A DNA stretch of 64,000 nt from Thraustochytrium sp. TN22 (Eukaryota > Sar > Bigyra > Thraustochytrida > Thraustochytriidae): NCBI GenBank assembly GCA_013306675.1, contig JABLUY010000017.1:1-64000 (forward strand), in the 5' to 3' direction. Made by a program: the position numbers and the translations under genes. The notes under the pieces were generated by a model. It was not told where the DNA came from. It did no database searches and saw nothing but the letters and a program-made list of their open reading frames with translations. Of this stretch, positions 9,756 to 20,063 are shown in pieces (within the stretch, counting starts at the first letter, position 1; each line of letters begins with the position of its first letter).

Positions 9756-12700
9756 ATGGCGACCGCGGGCGGTGGCGCGGGGCGTCGCGAGCGGCAGGCG
9801 GCCGAGCGTGAGTACCGCGAGTTCCTGTACGACGTGGAGAGCTCGGCCAAGCGCATCCTGCGCGACGCAACCAAGAAGGCCAAGGCTGAGGCGGTGCGTG
9901 CCAAGTTCCAGCAGCGCAAGGCGCAGCAGCTGCAGCAGCAGCAGCAGCAGCAGCAGCATGCAGGGGAGAAGAGGCCGCGGCCCGAAGCCGACGTGCGCGC
10001 CGGCAGCGCCGACGAGGCCGAGCGGAGGCTGGCCTTGCCGGAGAACCCGCGCGAAATCACGCTGGAGATCCCGGAGCTGCGCGTCCGCGAGACCGCCCAG
10101 CTCCCGCCGCGACGGGCCGCCTCACCTGCGCAGGCGCAGACCCAGTCGCTGCCAGACCTCACGACACCGGCGAGGTACAAACCCAAGGCAACGAGCGCGG
10201 CAGCCAGCATCATCGCGCGCGTGAAGCAGAAACTAGCAGACTCGCCGTTGGCGCCGACGTCCAAGGCGTTCTTTGCTGGCGAGGAGAAGCAGGCGCTTCA
10301 AGGCGAGCGCGCCGCGCGAGAGCGCATGCGCGCGCTTAGCGACCAGAAGCTGCAGGCACGCAAGCCCAAGCATGTCAGCATTGTGGCCCACGGCTCGGGG
10401 GAGCTCGTACAGTTGCATGGCCATTTCGCGCCTGGCACGGTCCCGCCGCGCGCGGAGCACGCTGTGCCGCGGCGGCTGGCCATCTCGGCGTGGCTGGACA
10501 CCAACAAGACTTCGGCTGTGGAGCGCGGGCTCAGCACGCACGCGCTCAAGGCGTTGACGCAGGCGAACGAACTGCAAGGGCCGACGAACTGGTCGTCCGT
10601 GGACCTGCGCGCCAAGTACAGGGACGAACGACTGCGCATGGAGGCGCGCGCCGCAAGCCTCATGCGCGCCGCGGAAGCGGATCGGCTGCAACGCGAGCAG
10701 GAGATCTTCATCCCAGTCATCACCATTGGCGAGCATCCAGTTCACATCGACTTCGCGGCCTGGCTCGGCGAGGAGAACATTGCGGCAGCCAAGACCGCGC
10801 GGGCGCGGAACCGGCTGAAGACCTTCGCGTACGACCTCCCAGTGATCTGGCGTGCGAATCGGCCTGCAGACCCGGTCGCCGACCTCGAGCAGCGCATCGG
10901 CATTGGTGATGCCAACGGCGGCGTGGCGTACCCGCCAGCGGTGCGCGGCGTGCACGGCTTGGCCGGCCGCCGCGAGGAATTGGCGCATGAGGGTCCCGAC
11001 TGTCAAGTGCAGTCGGTCACAGGAGAGCGCGCGTTGCAGGGCGCCGTTCGCGTGAGCGAGAGGCTCAAGCTGCAGCGCGGGGAGTCGGAGTCCGCCCATG
11101 TGACCGCAAAGCTGGCGCAGATGAATGAGGCACGTGGCCCCGGGACTCGGCAGCAGCTCAAGACCGGCGCAGTCATTTTGGAACGCGTACTGGCCCGCGA
11201 GCGGAGCCCGCACCGCGTGAACGACGCGGGCGCCATCTTTCGGGCGCTCGTCGTGGCCCGTGACGACGGCACGGTGGTTCAGGACGCCGTCACCGGGCAG
11301 ACAGAGATGCCGGTGGAGGCGGTCCTGATGGCGGTCTTCCGCGACACGGACGAAACGTTGTGGGTCTCGGCGTACTCCTTCACAGACTCCACGGAGTACT
11401 CGGCCGCCGTGGACGCGGCCGCCTTCGAGGAGCAGGTGAACGAGGAGATGGCGCGGCGCGAGCATGAGCGCGCAGATTTGGCGCGACTGCATCAGGAGCG
11501 CGTCGAGCTGGCGCGGGAGATGCGTGCGCATCAGATTGCCGAGGCGCAGGCCGCGGGAATGGCACTCTGGTGGTACGCGGCGCGCGTGGCGGCGGAGAAG
11601 GCGCACTACGCGGCGGCGGAGGACGTCTTTGCGGAGTTGGTCGGGTACTCGGCGGCGCAGGCGCGCTCGAGCGCGGAGCGCGTGGAACGCCTCGTGCGCG
11701 ACGGCTTGCTTTCGCCCAAGCTGGCAGCCACCGTGCACCGCGAGTGCGTGCGCGTTGCGGTGGTGCGTGGACGCGAGCTCACCGAAGAGCGGGTCAATTG
11801 CTCCGTACTGGCGGCTGTTGCAGCGGTGCGCGAGGGCGATCTGGACGGGCTCTGCATCGTGCTGCATGTGCGAGTCGTCGAGACGCAGCAGTCGTTCGCC
11901 TTCTGTTTCTCGGCAAGCGCGCTGGGGCGGTGGATGAGCGACGAGGGCCTGGTGGCGCTCGTGGACCCGCCCCCGGCGCAGGTGAAGTGGTGGCTCCTGC
12001 GCTCGGATTGGCGCACGCGCATTTTCTCTCTCGTGACCCGGCGGCTCATGGTGGACGCAGCCAGCGGGCGTCCGTGCGTGCCCGGGCTGGAACTGGCGCA
12101 GGGCGCCCTGCAGTATGCTCGGCTGCGTGCCGCGGCGGAGCAGGTGGACGCCGAAGACGTGCTCGAGGTGGAGGATTTGGAGCCCTTGACGCGTGAAGAG
12201 GCGACGCAGCGCGTGCTGCTGCGCGGCTTTGGCGTGGTGACGCGGCTCTGGGAGCGCCGGCGTGCGGCGGCCGCAAAGCGGCTCAAGGAGCGGTCGCGTG
12301 CTCAGGCGGAGGGCGCGGTGGCGACGGGCGCGGTGGACCCGCGCATGGCGGTGGCGATCTGCGGGCGACGGCCGGGCGACGCAAACTACCTCGGGCTTGA
12401 CCCGCCGTCCACCTCGGTGCACGGGCGTACGGGGCTCACGGTGGTCCTGTACTCGCGCGACGCGGCCATCTCGTCGACGAACTCGGTCACATGCGTCGTG
12501 CTGACGGCGCTAGACAGCCCCATCTTGGCGCCCGTGGTGCAAAGCTTCGACCCGCGGCAGCTGACGCCCGCGGCGGCCGCCGAGTACCTCGAACTGGCGG
12601 CTGCATCCGTGCTGACGACGGCGCCGCACGTGGTGAAGCGCGTCATCAGCAAACTGGACTTCCGCGAGGCGTGCACGATCGTGGTGCTGAACGCGTGCGC

Positions 12701-15383
12701 GACGGAGCGCGACCTGGGGGACCGCAGCGGGGACGATGTGGGCCATCGGCGGCTGGACCCGGAGATGACGGCGCACTGCTTCCGCGCGTGGGCCCTGGCA
12801 CGGCGCGAGGAGCTGTGCCAGCCGGACCCGCAGGTGGGCAGCACGGTGTTTGGCGTGACGCAGTCGAGCGCTACCCTGAACGCCGGCGAGGTGTGGCCGC
12901 ACAGGTACACGTGGCACTCGGACGAGGAGGTGCGCGAGGCCATCACGAGGCCGCGCGGCCGGAGCGACTTTGCCGGCGTGAGCCGTCGTGGGGCGACGGT
13001 GGGGTCGAACGAGGCGAATGCGTACGAGTCCAAGATGGTGGTGGACGAGACCAAGACGCTGGTGCGGCGGCCGCAGTCCAGCCTCGTGCGCGAACTAGCG
13101 GTGTACGAGGAGCGCGTGGTGCAGGAGCACAGCGACGAGGTCCTGGTGGCGCGACTGGAGGCGGCGCAGCGAAGCAAGGAGCGGTCCGAGGAGGAGCGCC
13201 TGCTGTTGGAGCAGGAGCTGAACGACAAGCGTCTGCGGCGCGAGCGTGCAATGCGAGGCAAGGCGCGCGAGCAGGGCGCCGGCGCGAGCGACGAAGACTG
13301 GGCTCGGCGGCGGCTGGACAAGACCACGCGCAAGCTGGGCCGCTGGCGCAGCTGGCAGGCATATCTTTACTTGGACCTGCAGGCGAAGGAGCTGGTGCGC
13401 CGCGCGGCGCAGCAGGTGGAGATCGACCAGCTGGCGCGCATCGCCGCGGGCAAGCGGCCCAAGCCGCAAAAGGTGGTGGAGGAGGAGGCCTTTGCGCTGG
13501 CTGTTCGCGAGGGCACGCTGTTCTACCACCACACCATCGACGACGTCTACCAATGGGACCAGCCGGAAGGCTGGGAGGGCGTCGCGACGGTGCCAGCGCC
13601 GGAGCCGGAGGAGCCGAGCCAGGCGCAGCAGGCGGCGCAGCGCGAGCGCGACCGGCAAGCGCACAACCTGCGCGGCGACGAGGGCGGCCTGGTGGAGGAC
13701 ACCGTGGGCGTGACGGTCGCGTACGAGGCGGAGGAGCTGGGCGCCAAGGGTGACGCGCAGCTCAAGGAGCTGCGGCGAGCGGACGCGGCGGCCGCCTTGG
13801 AGGCGGCTCGCCAGGTGGAGCACTCGCGGCGCCTGCGCTTTGTGGAGGAGAACGTGCGCACGTGGCTGGACCGGCGCGCCGCGGGCGTGGACAGCGAGGT
13901 GGCGGCTGGCGCCTTTGATTTGCGCGCCTCCTTCCGCGAGATGGACGAGGACCGCACGGGCATGCTGTCGTACGCGGAGTTCAAGCTGGGTGTCGGGGTG
14001 AATGGGCTGGAAATCCCCGTGGAGGACCAGGACACGCTCATCAAGCATCTGGACCCGAACAATGACGGCGTGGTAGACTACATTGAGTTCGTGGACTGGG
14101 TCATTAACACACGCGCAAACTCCATGTGGCAGTGGATGCAGGTGTGCATGGACATGCCGGAGCTGGGGCCCAACACGTGGGCGCGCATGCGGTCCACGGA
14201 CAAGCTGCTGGGCACCGTGGCGCTGCATGAGGAGTACAAGGAGACGCAGTCGGGTCAGCACTACTACTACAACCTCCAGACGGAGCTCTTCTCGTGGGCC
14301 GTGCCGGAGGAGGTGGCGCGCAAGAAGCGCGAGGACCGTGATGCGCGCGAGCTGCGCCAGGCGCAGGTGGCGGCAGCGTTGGCGGCCAAGGCTGCCGCGG
14401 CCTCGGCGGCGCAGGCGGAGCGCGCCTCGGACCGCTCCATGCAGCGCATCGTGGAGCACCTTTCGGCGAACCAGGACTTTGTGCAGCTGGTCGTGGGCGA
14501 GCTCGGCCTACGCACGCAGGGACAGGCGAGCGTCTCGCCGGCGGAGGCAACTTTCGTTCCGCCGCTCGCTCTGGCGGGGCCGGATGCGTCCACCTTTTAC
14601 GAGCGCAGCGAGCGCAGCGACTACGACGACGACGACGAGGACGACGACTTCGAGGACGAGAACCGAGATGGGCTCGTGCATGCGGTGAGCACCACGACGG
14701 CGGCCACGGCGGCCACGCTAGACGTGGAGAAGGCGAGCAAGAAGCCCGGAACGGACTGGCGCGTGCTGCGCGCCGGGCGCCTGGGCCAGGGCTTCGTGAC
14801 GCGCGCGTCGACGCCCAACACGCGCGGTGCCGACCCGATGGTGTACGGTTCAAACTTCAACAAGCCGTCGCTCGTTGGCGTGGTGGATCCGGCCGACGTG
14901 AGCCACATTGCGTTCGAGGACTTTCCGCCGGTGGAGATCAAGTTCATCGCAGACGTCATGGAGGACGCCTTGCGTGGGACCAACATGACCAAGGAGGACC
15001 TCCTGGACAAGTCGGACGAGGAGCAGATGGCGGAGCTCGTGCTGCAGGCGTTCTTGGCCGTCAAGAACTTGAACATGGAGAAGTTGGAGGAGGCCATCGA
15101 GCTAGGCGTAGATATTGGCGAGCGCGACGAGAACGGCAACACGCTCTTCCTAGGCGCTGTGCAGCAGGGCAGCAAGCGCTTCGCCAAGTACTTGCTGCGG
15201 CGCGGTGCGGACATCAACGTGCAGAACCTCCAGGGCAACACGGCGTTGCATTACTGCTTCCAGTACAGCTTCAATGAGCTCGCCGAGTATCTGATCAGCA
15301 AGGGTGCTGACGACTCGCTCACCAACAAGGACGGGCTCACTCCGTACGAGGGTCTCAACACGGGCGTGTTGGACAGGTTGTGA
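9756..15383 (+). CDS. Giant WW / EF-hand / ankyrin repeat protein, probable Ca2+-responsive scaffold
   Basis: A 1875-residue single-exon protein. After a charged N terminus and a poly-Gln run (residues about 55-67) comes a long region with no domain that I recognise (about 70-1100). Then come an Arg/Glu coiled coil (about 1120-1250), a first WW-like module (LFYHHTIDDVYQWDQPEGW, about 1256-1275), two canonical EF-hand loops (DEDRTGMLSYAE at about 1397 and DPNNDGVVDYIE at about 1433), a second WW-like module (HYYYNLQTELFSW, about 1500-1515), an acidic Asp/Glu tract and two to three ankyrin repeats at the very C terminus (about 1790-1875). The EF loops have the acidic residues needed for Ca2+. 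WW and ankyrin modules bind proteins, so a Ca2+-gated scaffold is a reasonable inference. The ATG at 9756 (MATAGGG) follows repeat-derived upstream sequence. It is convergent with a monooxygenase gene. Confidence 0.85.
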   Translation: MATAGGGAGRRERQAAEREYREFLYDVESSAKRILRDATKKAKAEAVRAKFQQRKAQQLQQQQQQQQHAGEKRPRPEADVRAGSADEAERRLALPENPREITLEIPELRVRETAQLPPRRAASPAQAQTQSLPDLTTPARYKPKATSAAASIIARVKQKLADSPLAPTSKAFFAGEEKQALQGERAARERMRALSDQKLQARKPKHVSIVAHGSGELVQLHGHFAPGTVPPRAEHAVPRRLAISAWLDTNKTSAVERGLSTHALKALTQANELQGPTNWSSVDLRAKYRDERLRMEARAASLMRAAEADRLQREQEIFIPVITIGEHPVHIDFAAWLGEENIAAAKTARARNRLKTFAYDLPVIWRANRPADPVADLEQRIGIGDANGGVAYPPAVRGVHGLAGRREELAHEGPDCQVQSVTGERALQGAVRVSERLKLQRGESESAHVTAKLAQMNEARGPGTRQQLKTGAVILERVLARERSPHRVNDAGAIFRALVVARDDGTVVQDAVTGQTEMPVEAVLMAVFRDTDETLWVSAYSFTDSTEYSAAVDAAAFEEQVNEEMARREHERADLARLHQERVELAREMRAHQIAEAQAAGMALWWYAARVAAEKAHYAAAEDVFAELVGYSAAQARSSAERVERLVRDGLLSPKLAATVHRECVRVAVVRGRELTEERVNCSVLAAVAAVREGDLDGLCIVLHVRVVETQQSFAFCFSASALGRWMSDEGLVALVDPPPAQVKWWLLRSDWRTRIFSLVTRRLMVDAASGRPCVPGLELAQGALQYARLRAAAEQVDAEDVLEVEDLEPLTREEATQRVLLRGFGVVTRLWERRRAAAAKRLKERSRAQAEGAVATGAVDPRMAVAICGRRPGDANYLGLDPPSTSVHGRTGLTVVLYSRDAAISSTNSVTCVVLTALDSPILAPVVQSFDPRQLTPAAAAEYLELAAASVLTTAPHVVKRVISKLDFREACTIVVLNACATERDLGDRSGDDVGHRRLDPEMTAHCFRAWALARREELCQPDPQVGSTVFGVTQSSATLNAGEVWPHRYTWHSDEEVREAITRPRGRSDFAGVSRRGATVGSNEANAYESKMVVDETKTLVRRPQSSLVRELAVYEERVVQEHSDEVLVARLEAAQRSKERSEEERLLLEQELNDKRLRRERAMRGKAREQGAGASDEDWARRRLDKTTRKLGRWRSWQAYLYLDLQAKELVRRAAQQVEIDQLARIAAGKRPKPQKVVEEEAFALAVREGTLFYHHTIDDVYQWDQPEGWEGVATVPAPEPEEPSQAQQAAQRERDRQAHNLRGDEGGLVEDTVGVTVAYEAEELGAKGDAQLKELRRADAAAALEAARQVEHSRRLRFVEENVRTWLDRRAAGVDSEVAAGAFDLRASFREMDEDRTGMLSYAEFKLGVGVNGLEIPVEDQDTLIKHLDPNNDGVVDYIEFVDWVINTRANSMWQWMQVCMDMPELGPNTWARMRSTDKLLGTVALHEEYKETQSGQHYYYNLQTELFSWAVPEEVARKKREDRDARELRQAQVAAALAAKAAAASAAQAERASDRSMQRIVEHLSANQDFVQLVVGELGLRTQGQASVSPAEATFVPPLALAGPDASTFYERSERSDYDDDDEDDDFEDENRDGLVHAVSTTTAATAATLDVEKASKKPGTDWRVLRAGRLGQGFVTRASTPNTRGADPMVYGSNFNKPSLVGVVDPADVSHIAFEDFPPVEIKFIADVMEDALRGTNMTKEDLLDKSDEEQMAELVLQAFLAVKNLNMEKLEEAIELGVDIGERDENGNTLFLGAVQQGSKRFAKYLLRRGADINVQNLQGNTALHYCFQYSFNELAEYLISKGADDSLTNKDGLTPYEGLNTGVLDRL

Positions 15384-15554
15384 GGAGGCTCTTGCAGGGA
15401 GGAAATCGGGCAGAAAAGAAAGATCATCAACGTCGTGCTGCAGCAGTGCTTCGGCCTTGCGAGTGCAAAAAGCCATGTGTGAAGATTTCGTGCGACGAGA
15501 GAAAGAGAGAGAGAAAATCCGAGAGATCATAAATGATTTGGTACCAGGAAATGA

Positions 15555-17150
15555 TTACAGGCGAGAGCCGAGCTTAAAGGCCTCCTTGTCGAGGCCATGC
15601 AGGTGCCACCAGAACTCGGTGCATGTACGCGACCAGTTGTTGATGACGATGCCATCCTTGGTCTTGTACCACGAGGTGCAGCGCGGATCGGCCCAGGAGG
15701 TGTGCTGAAGCTCCTGCTGGAGGCGCTCGGTGTCCTCAATGTAGGCCTCCTGCGTGACCTCGGTGGTGGCCGCGCCGGCGTCGACCAAGCGCTTCAGCTG
15801 GCGCACCACGTACCCGACTTGGGTCTCGACCTGGAAGATGATGGAGTTGTGGCCGAGGTTGGAGCCCGGGCCGTAGAGGAAGAAGAGGTTGGGAAAGGTG
15901 GGCACCGCGATGGACTTGAATGCCTTGGGGTAAGTGTCACGCCAAAAGTCCTGGAGCGCAACACCCTTACCGTTCCGGATGTCGAGCTCGCTCATGAAGG
16001 CGTTGGCATGGAAGCCAGTGGCGTAGATGATGATGTCAGTCTCCTCAGTGGAGCCGTCATCGTACTCGACGCCGTTGGGGAGGACGCGCGCGATGTTCTT
16101 GTTGGTGACGAGATCGACGTCGCTGCGCGCCAGCATGGGGAGCCAATTGTTGGCGAAGATGATGCGCTTGCATCCGAGGTCGTACTCGGGCACGATGACC
16201 TCCTTGGGGTACTTGTATTGGCTGTCCTCGAGCATGTCGTTGATGGCCTGCTCCCGGGCAGTGTGGTAGATGGGAGCAAGGCGGCTTTCCGGGCCTGCAA
16301 TGAAGCTGAAGGCGAGCTCGGACTGGAAGAAGAGGAAGGAGCGGTATGCCTGGCGCGCCAGGGGCACGTACTTGAAGATGGCCTTGGCAGTCTCCGAGTA
16401 GACATAGTCCTCCTTGCGCATGAACCAGTTGGGCGAGCGCTGGATGATGGTGAGGTGGCTAGCCTTTTCGGCCAGCACTGGGTAGGCCTGAATGGCGGTG
16501 GCGCCGGCGCCAACGCCGATAATGCGCTTGCCCGTGACGTCCACGTCGTTGCGCCAGCGCGCCGTGTGCCAGGACTCGCCCTGGAAGTCCTCCATGCCGG
16601 GGAAGTCCGGCATGCGCGGGATGCCGAGCTGGCCGGTGGCCGGCACAAAGGCCGTGAAAGCGTCCTCGCGCACCGTGCCGTCCGCGTAGCGCACCTTGAG
16701 GAGCCACTTCTTGGAGCTGTCGTCGAAGGTGGCGCTCAGAATGTCGGAGCCGAAGTGCGCGTGCTGTTTGAGGCCGTGCTTTGCCGCGACGCTCTCGAAG
16801 TAGGCGAGGATCTCGTCGCGCTTGGCCCACTTGCGGGTCCAGTCCGACTTGGGCTCGAAGGAGAACGAGTACACATGCGAGGGCACGTCGCAGCCGCAGT
16901 CCGGATACTCGTTCACGCGCCAGGTGCCACCGAAGCCGTCCATGCGCTCGAAGATGGTGAACGGGATGCCTGCGTCCTGCAGCTTGATGGCCAGGCAGAT
17001 GCCGCTCATGCCGCCGCCCAGGATGGCCACGCGCACGCCCTGCACCGCGCTGCGCTCCTGCCGAGCAGCGCGCTCCACGGACTCGCTGTACTTTTGCCAC
17101 AGGTACGCCACGCCCGCTGCGCTCGCCGCCGTCGTCAGCCGCGACGGCAT
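15555..17150 (-). CDS. Flavin-containing / Baeyer-Villiger-type monooxygenase, copy 1
   Basis: A 531-residue NADPH- and FAD-dependent monooxygenase. Near the N terminus is the FAD Rossmann motif (VAILGGGMSG, residues 41-50). Next comes the fingerprint FQGESWHTARW, matching F-x-G-x-x-x-H-x-x-x-W of Baeyer-Villiger/FMO enzymes, then the NADPH Rossmann motif GVGAGATAIQ, and the late ATGFHANAF motif. A short Ala-rich hydrophobic stretch at residues 6-18 may be a membrane anchor. Start 17150 (MPSRLT) is preferred because it aligns with the neighbouring paralogue's MPSKLA; an ATG 16 codons upstream (17198) is possible. The substrate cannot be deduced. It is same-strand tandem with the next gene, 862 bp apart. 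Confidence 0.93.
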   Translation of the reverse strand: MPSRLTTAASAAGVAYLWQKYSESVERAARQERSAVQGVRVAILGGGMSGICLAIKLQDAGIPFTIFERMDGFGGTWRVNEYPDCGCDVPSHVYSFSFEPKSDWTRKWAKRDEILAYFESVAAKHGLKQHAHFGSDILSATFDDSSKKWLLKVRYADGTVREDAFTAFVPATGQLGIPRMPDFPGMEDFQGESWHTARWRNDVDVTGKRIIGVGAGATAIQAYPVLAEKASHLTIIQRSPNWFMRKEDYVYSETAKAIFKYVPLARQAYRSFLFFQSELAFSFIAGPESRLAPIYHTAREQAINDMLEDSQYKYPKEVIVPEYDLGCKRIIFANNWLPMLARSDVDLVTNKNIARVLPNGVEYDDGSTEETDIIIYATGFHANAFMSELDIRNGKGVALQDFWRDTYPKAFKSIAVPTFPNLFFLYGPGSNLGHNSIIFQVETQVGYVVRQLKRLVDAGAATTEVTQEAYIEDTERLQQELQHTSWADPRCTSWYKTKDGIVINNWSRTCTEFWWHLHGLDKEAFKLGSRL

Positions 17151-18012
17151 CGTGCGCTGCAGATCGCCCGTCGAAGAACCCTTGGCTACGACCTGCACTG
17201 CAAGACGAGGGCCGCGACGAGCACGAAGCTGGCGAGCGGGCGCGAGAGGAGAGGCGGACGGGCCCGCGCTGCGCCAATTCGTGCTCTGCGTGCCGCTCCA
17301 CTGTCAGTCCCGCTGCAAAGGCAGGCAGAGAGCGGCGCTCCGCCGCAGGACCGGCGGCGCGAGTCCGAGGCGGGCGTGGCGTAATATCGCGTAATATCCG
17401 AGTCGAGCGCGTCCGTGACGGTGACGGTGTTGCAGGCAGGGCCCGTCTGCGGACTTAGCGGCCAGCGGACGCAGACCGGACTCGACGCCGGGTATGGTCT
17501 GGCGCAGCAGCGCGGCGCGGCGCGGCGCAGGATTCAGGAAGGAAGCGCAAGGAAAACGAGGCTCGGCGGCGCTCAAAGGGTAGGACGAACGAGGGCGCGC
17601 GGGCGAGGCGGGCTGATCTTTATTCATCGTGGGGAGAATCCTTGACCGGCCTGGCCGCGAAGGCGGCTGTGTCACGCTGGAACTGGCCTAGCTTGCTTGA
17701 CTTGCCTTGGCTTGCTAATCAGCTAAACTAAGTTAGAGAGCCTGAGCGCGGCAGAGAGGTCTAGAGAGGTTCCTCGACTTGAAGGACTTGAAGAGAGGAA
17801 TGAAGCGCGGCCCGGTGTGGATCGCAACCCAAGACGCGCACGAGCGAAACGAGACGAGCCAGGCAGGGGGGGAACTTGGGGCTAGGGCCCGCCTACCAGT
17901 TCACGAGATGAACATGTGATTGGTTGGAAACCTGACTGAGGCATAAGTTATTATGAGGGCCGCGCGCGTGGGTAGGTGGGGGGCAATGGTGCATGTGTTG
18001 CTTGTGGCTTAG
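17151..18012. other. Intergenic region between tandem monooxygenases
   Basis: It holds the promoter of copy 1 and the 3' UTR of copy 2. There is a lower-GC patch at about 17690-17760 (CTTGCTTGACTTGCCTTGG and similar). No gene or RNA is supported. Confidence 0.55.
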
Positions 18013-19623
18013 TTAGAGGCGGGCGCCGAGTTGCTGCATACCGCCGAGCTGGAAGTCGTCCTTGTCAAGGCCGCCGAGGTGCCACCAAAATGCGGAGACC
18101 GGGCCCGACCAGTTGTTGATGATGATGCCGTCCGGGCGCTTGTACCAGGAGGTGCACTTGGGGTCGGCCCAGGTGGTCTGTTGGAGGTTGCGCTGGAGGC
18201 GCTCGTTGTCGGCGATGTAGGCGTCCTCGTTGACCTCGATGGTGGCAGCGCCAGTGTCGACGGCGCGGCAGATTTGGCGCACGATGTACTCAACCTGGGT
18301 CTCGACCATGAAGATGATGGAGTGGTGGCCGAGGTTGGAGCCCGGGCCATAGGTGAAGAAGAAGTTGGGGAACTTGGGGACGGTGACGGACTTGTAGGCC
18401 ATCGGGTAGTCGCTCCAGAAGTCCTGAAGGTTGAGGCCCTCGCCGTTGACGATGTCGAGCTGGCCGAGGAAGCGGTGCGAGGCGAAGCCGGTGGCGTAGA
18501 TGAGGACGTCGACGTCCTCGGTGGAGCCGTCGTCGTACTCCACGCCGTTGGGCAGGACGCGCACAACGCGCTTGTCAGTGACGAGATCGACGTGGTCGCG
18601 CGCCAGCATGGGCATCCAGCGGTCGGCGAGGATGACGCGCTTGCAGCCGAGCGCGTAGTCCGGCACGAGCGTCTCCTTGGGGTACTTGTACTTGGAATCC
18701 TCCATCATGCCATCGGTGAACATCTCCTTGACCATGGAGTAGAACGCCGGGGCGCGGCCGTTGGGGCCCTCCAGCAGCACGTAGAGCATCTCCTGGAAGG
18801 AGTTGAGGTACTGGCGGTAGGCCAGACGCGCGAAAGGCACATACTTAAAGACGGCCTTGGTGGCGTCCGAGTACTCAAAGTCCTCCTTGCGCGTGAACCA
18901 GTTGGGTGAGCGCTGCACCACGGTCAGGTGCGCGGCATCGTCAGCCACGACGGGGAAGGCTTGGATGGCCGTGGCGCCGGCTCCGATGCCCATGACGCGC
19001 TTGCCCTTGAAGTCGACATCGTGGCGCCACTGGTTCGTGTGGAAGGTCGGGCCCTCAAACTGGTCCATGCCCGGGATGTCCGGGAACTTGGGAATGGTGA
19101 GCTGGCCCAGCGTCGGGATGAAGTACGAGAAGGCCTCCTCGCGCTCCGTGCCGTCCGCGTACTTGACCTTGACGAACCACTTCTTGGAGTCATGGTCGAA
19201 GCGACCGCCCTGCACGCTCGTGTTGAAGTGCGTGTGCTTCTTGAGGCCGTGCTTGGCGGCCACCTCCTCGAAGTACTCGAGAATCTCCTCGCGCTTGGCC
19301 CACTTGCGGCTCCAGTCCGCCTTGGGCTCGAACGAGTACGAGTACAGGTGCACCGGCACATCACACGCGCAGTCCGGGTACTGGTTGATGCGCCACGTGC
19401 CGCCATAGCCGTCCGCCCGCTCGAAGATCGTGAACGGGATGCCGGCTTGCTGCAGCTTCACCGCGAGGCAGATGCCGCTCATGCCGGCGCCCAGGATGCA
19501 CACGCGCGTGCCCTGCACCTCGCACCGCTCCTTGCGCGCTTTCATGTCCGAGTAGTCGCTGTACTGCTTCCATAGGTATGCCGCACCGGCCGCGGCGCCC
19601 GCGGTCGCCAGCTTCGAAGGCAT
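18013..19623 (-). CDS. Flavin-containing / Baeyer-Villiger-type monooxygenase, copy 2
   Basis: A 536-residue paralogue of the gene at 15555-17150, alignable along its whole length including the N terminus (MPSKLATAGAAAGAAYLW) and the C terminus (WWHLGGLDKDDF versus WWHLHGLDKEAF). It carries the FAD motif CILGAGMSGICLA, the fingerprint FEGPTFHTNQW and the NADPH motif GIGAGATAIQ, so both cofactor sites look intact. The last residues differ (extra GGMQQLGARL). The tandem arrangement and clear divergence indicate an old local duplication with possible substrate specialisation. The start is the ATG at 19623; just upstream lies a CTG/CAG microsatellite (19658-19702). Confidence 0.93.
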   Translation of the reverse strand: MPSKLATAGAAAGAAYLWKQYSDYSDMKARKERCEVQGTRVCILGAGMSGICLAVKLQQAGIPFTIFERADGYGGTWRINQYPDCACDVPVHLYSYSFEPKADWSRKWAKREEILEYFEEVAAKHGLKKHTHFNTSVQGGRFDHDSKKWFVKVKYADGTEREEAFSYFIPTLGQLTIPKFPDIPGMDQFEGPTFHTNQWRHDVDFKGKRVMGIGAGATAIQAFPVVADDAAHLTVVQRSPNWFTRKEDFEYSDATKAVFKYVPFARLAYRQYLNSFQEMLYVLLEGPNGRAPAFYSMVKEMFTDGMMEDSKYKYPKETLVPDYALGCKRVILADRWMPMLARDHVDLVTDKRVVRVLPNGVEYDDGSTEDVDVLIYATGFASHRFLGQLDIVNGEGLNLQDFWSDYPMAYKSVTVPKFPNFFFTYGPGSNLGHHSIIFMVETQVEYIVRQICRAVDTGAATIEVNEDAYIADNERLQRNLQQTTWADPKCTSWYKRPDGIIINNWSGPVSAFWWHLGGLDKDDFQLGGMQQLGARL

Positions 19624-19657
19624 ATCGTCCTTTGTTTTCTGGGGGTTCTTGCACTTG

Positions 19658-19693
<36 letters not shown>

Positions 19694-19952
19694 TGCTGCT
19701 GCTTCGGAAAACTCGTTGCGGGTCTGCTGCGCCTGCGGCTGCGGCCGCGACTGCCGAAGCCACTCTAGCCTTGTACCACGAGCACATCATCGCGAGCAGG
19801 CATCTCAGACGACCCGAATTCACCCCATGAGTATCTCGGCCGGTCCAGCCTGCGAGCACGCCTCCGCTGGCCGCTGCCTGACCGAGGCGCAGTCGACGCT
19901 CGCCAAGGCGCGGTCTTCTGACGACCTTATCTGGCAGCAGGCCCTGCGCCAT
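19624..19952. other. Promoter-side intergenic region with CTG microsatellite
   Basis: A (CTG)n run of about 11 units followed by CTCCTGCTGCTG occupies 19658-19702, immediately upstream of monooxygenase copy 2. The remainder up to the transposon's left end at 19953 shows no gene. Confidence 0.6.
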
Positions 19953-19968
19953 AATAGATGAGATGCGC
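19953..19968 (+). repeat. Left terminal inverted repeat of the transposon
   Basis: AATAGATGAGATGCGC, perfectly inverted at 25321-25336. The core GATGAGATGCGC (12 bp) would leave TA on both flanks as a target duplication. Confidence 0.88.
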
Positions 19969-20051
19969 TGGGCGAAAATCCAAAAAAACGCCTCCAGCCT
20001 ACCCCCCCCCCCGCCTGCCCGGGCGCCGGCCGAAAGTCAGGGCGGACAGAA

Positions 20052-20063
20052 GTGGCGCTTCAG
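20052..20063 (+). repeat. Left subterminal inverted repeat
   Basis: GTGGCGCTTCAG, inverted at 25214-25225. The distance to the outer end is 99 bases on the left and 111 on the right. It could be an internal transposase-binding site, by analogy with the subterminal motifs of other DNA transposons (inference). Confidence 0.7.
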
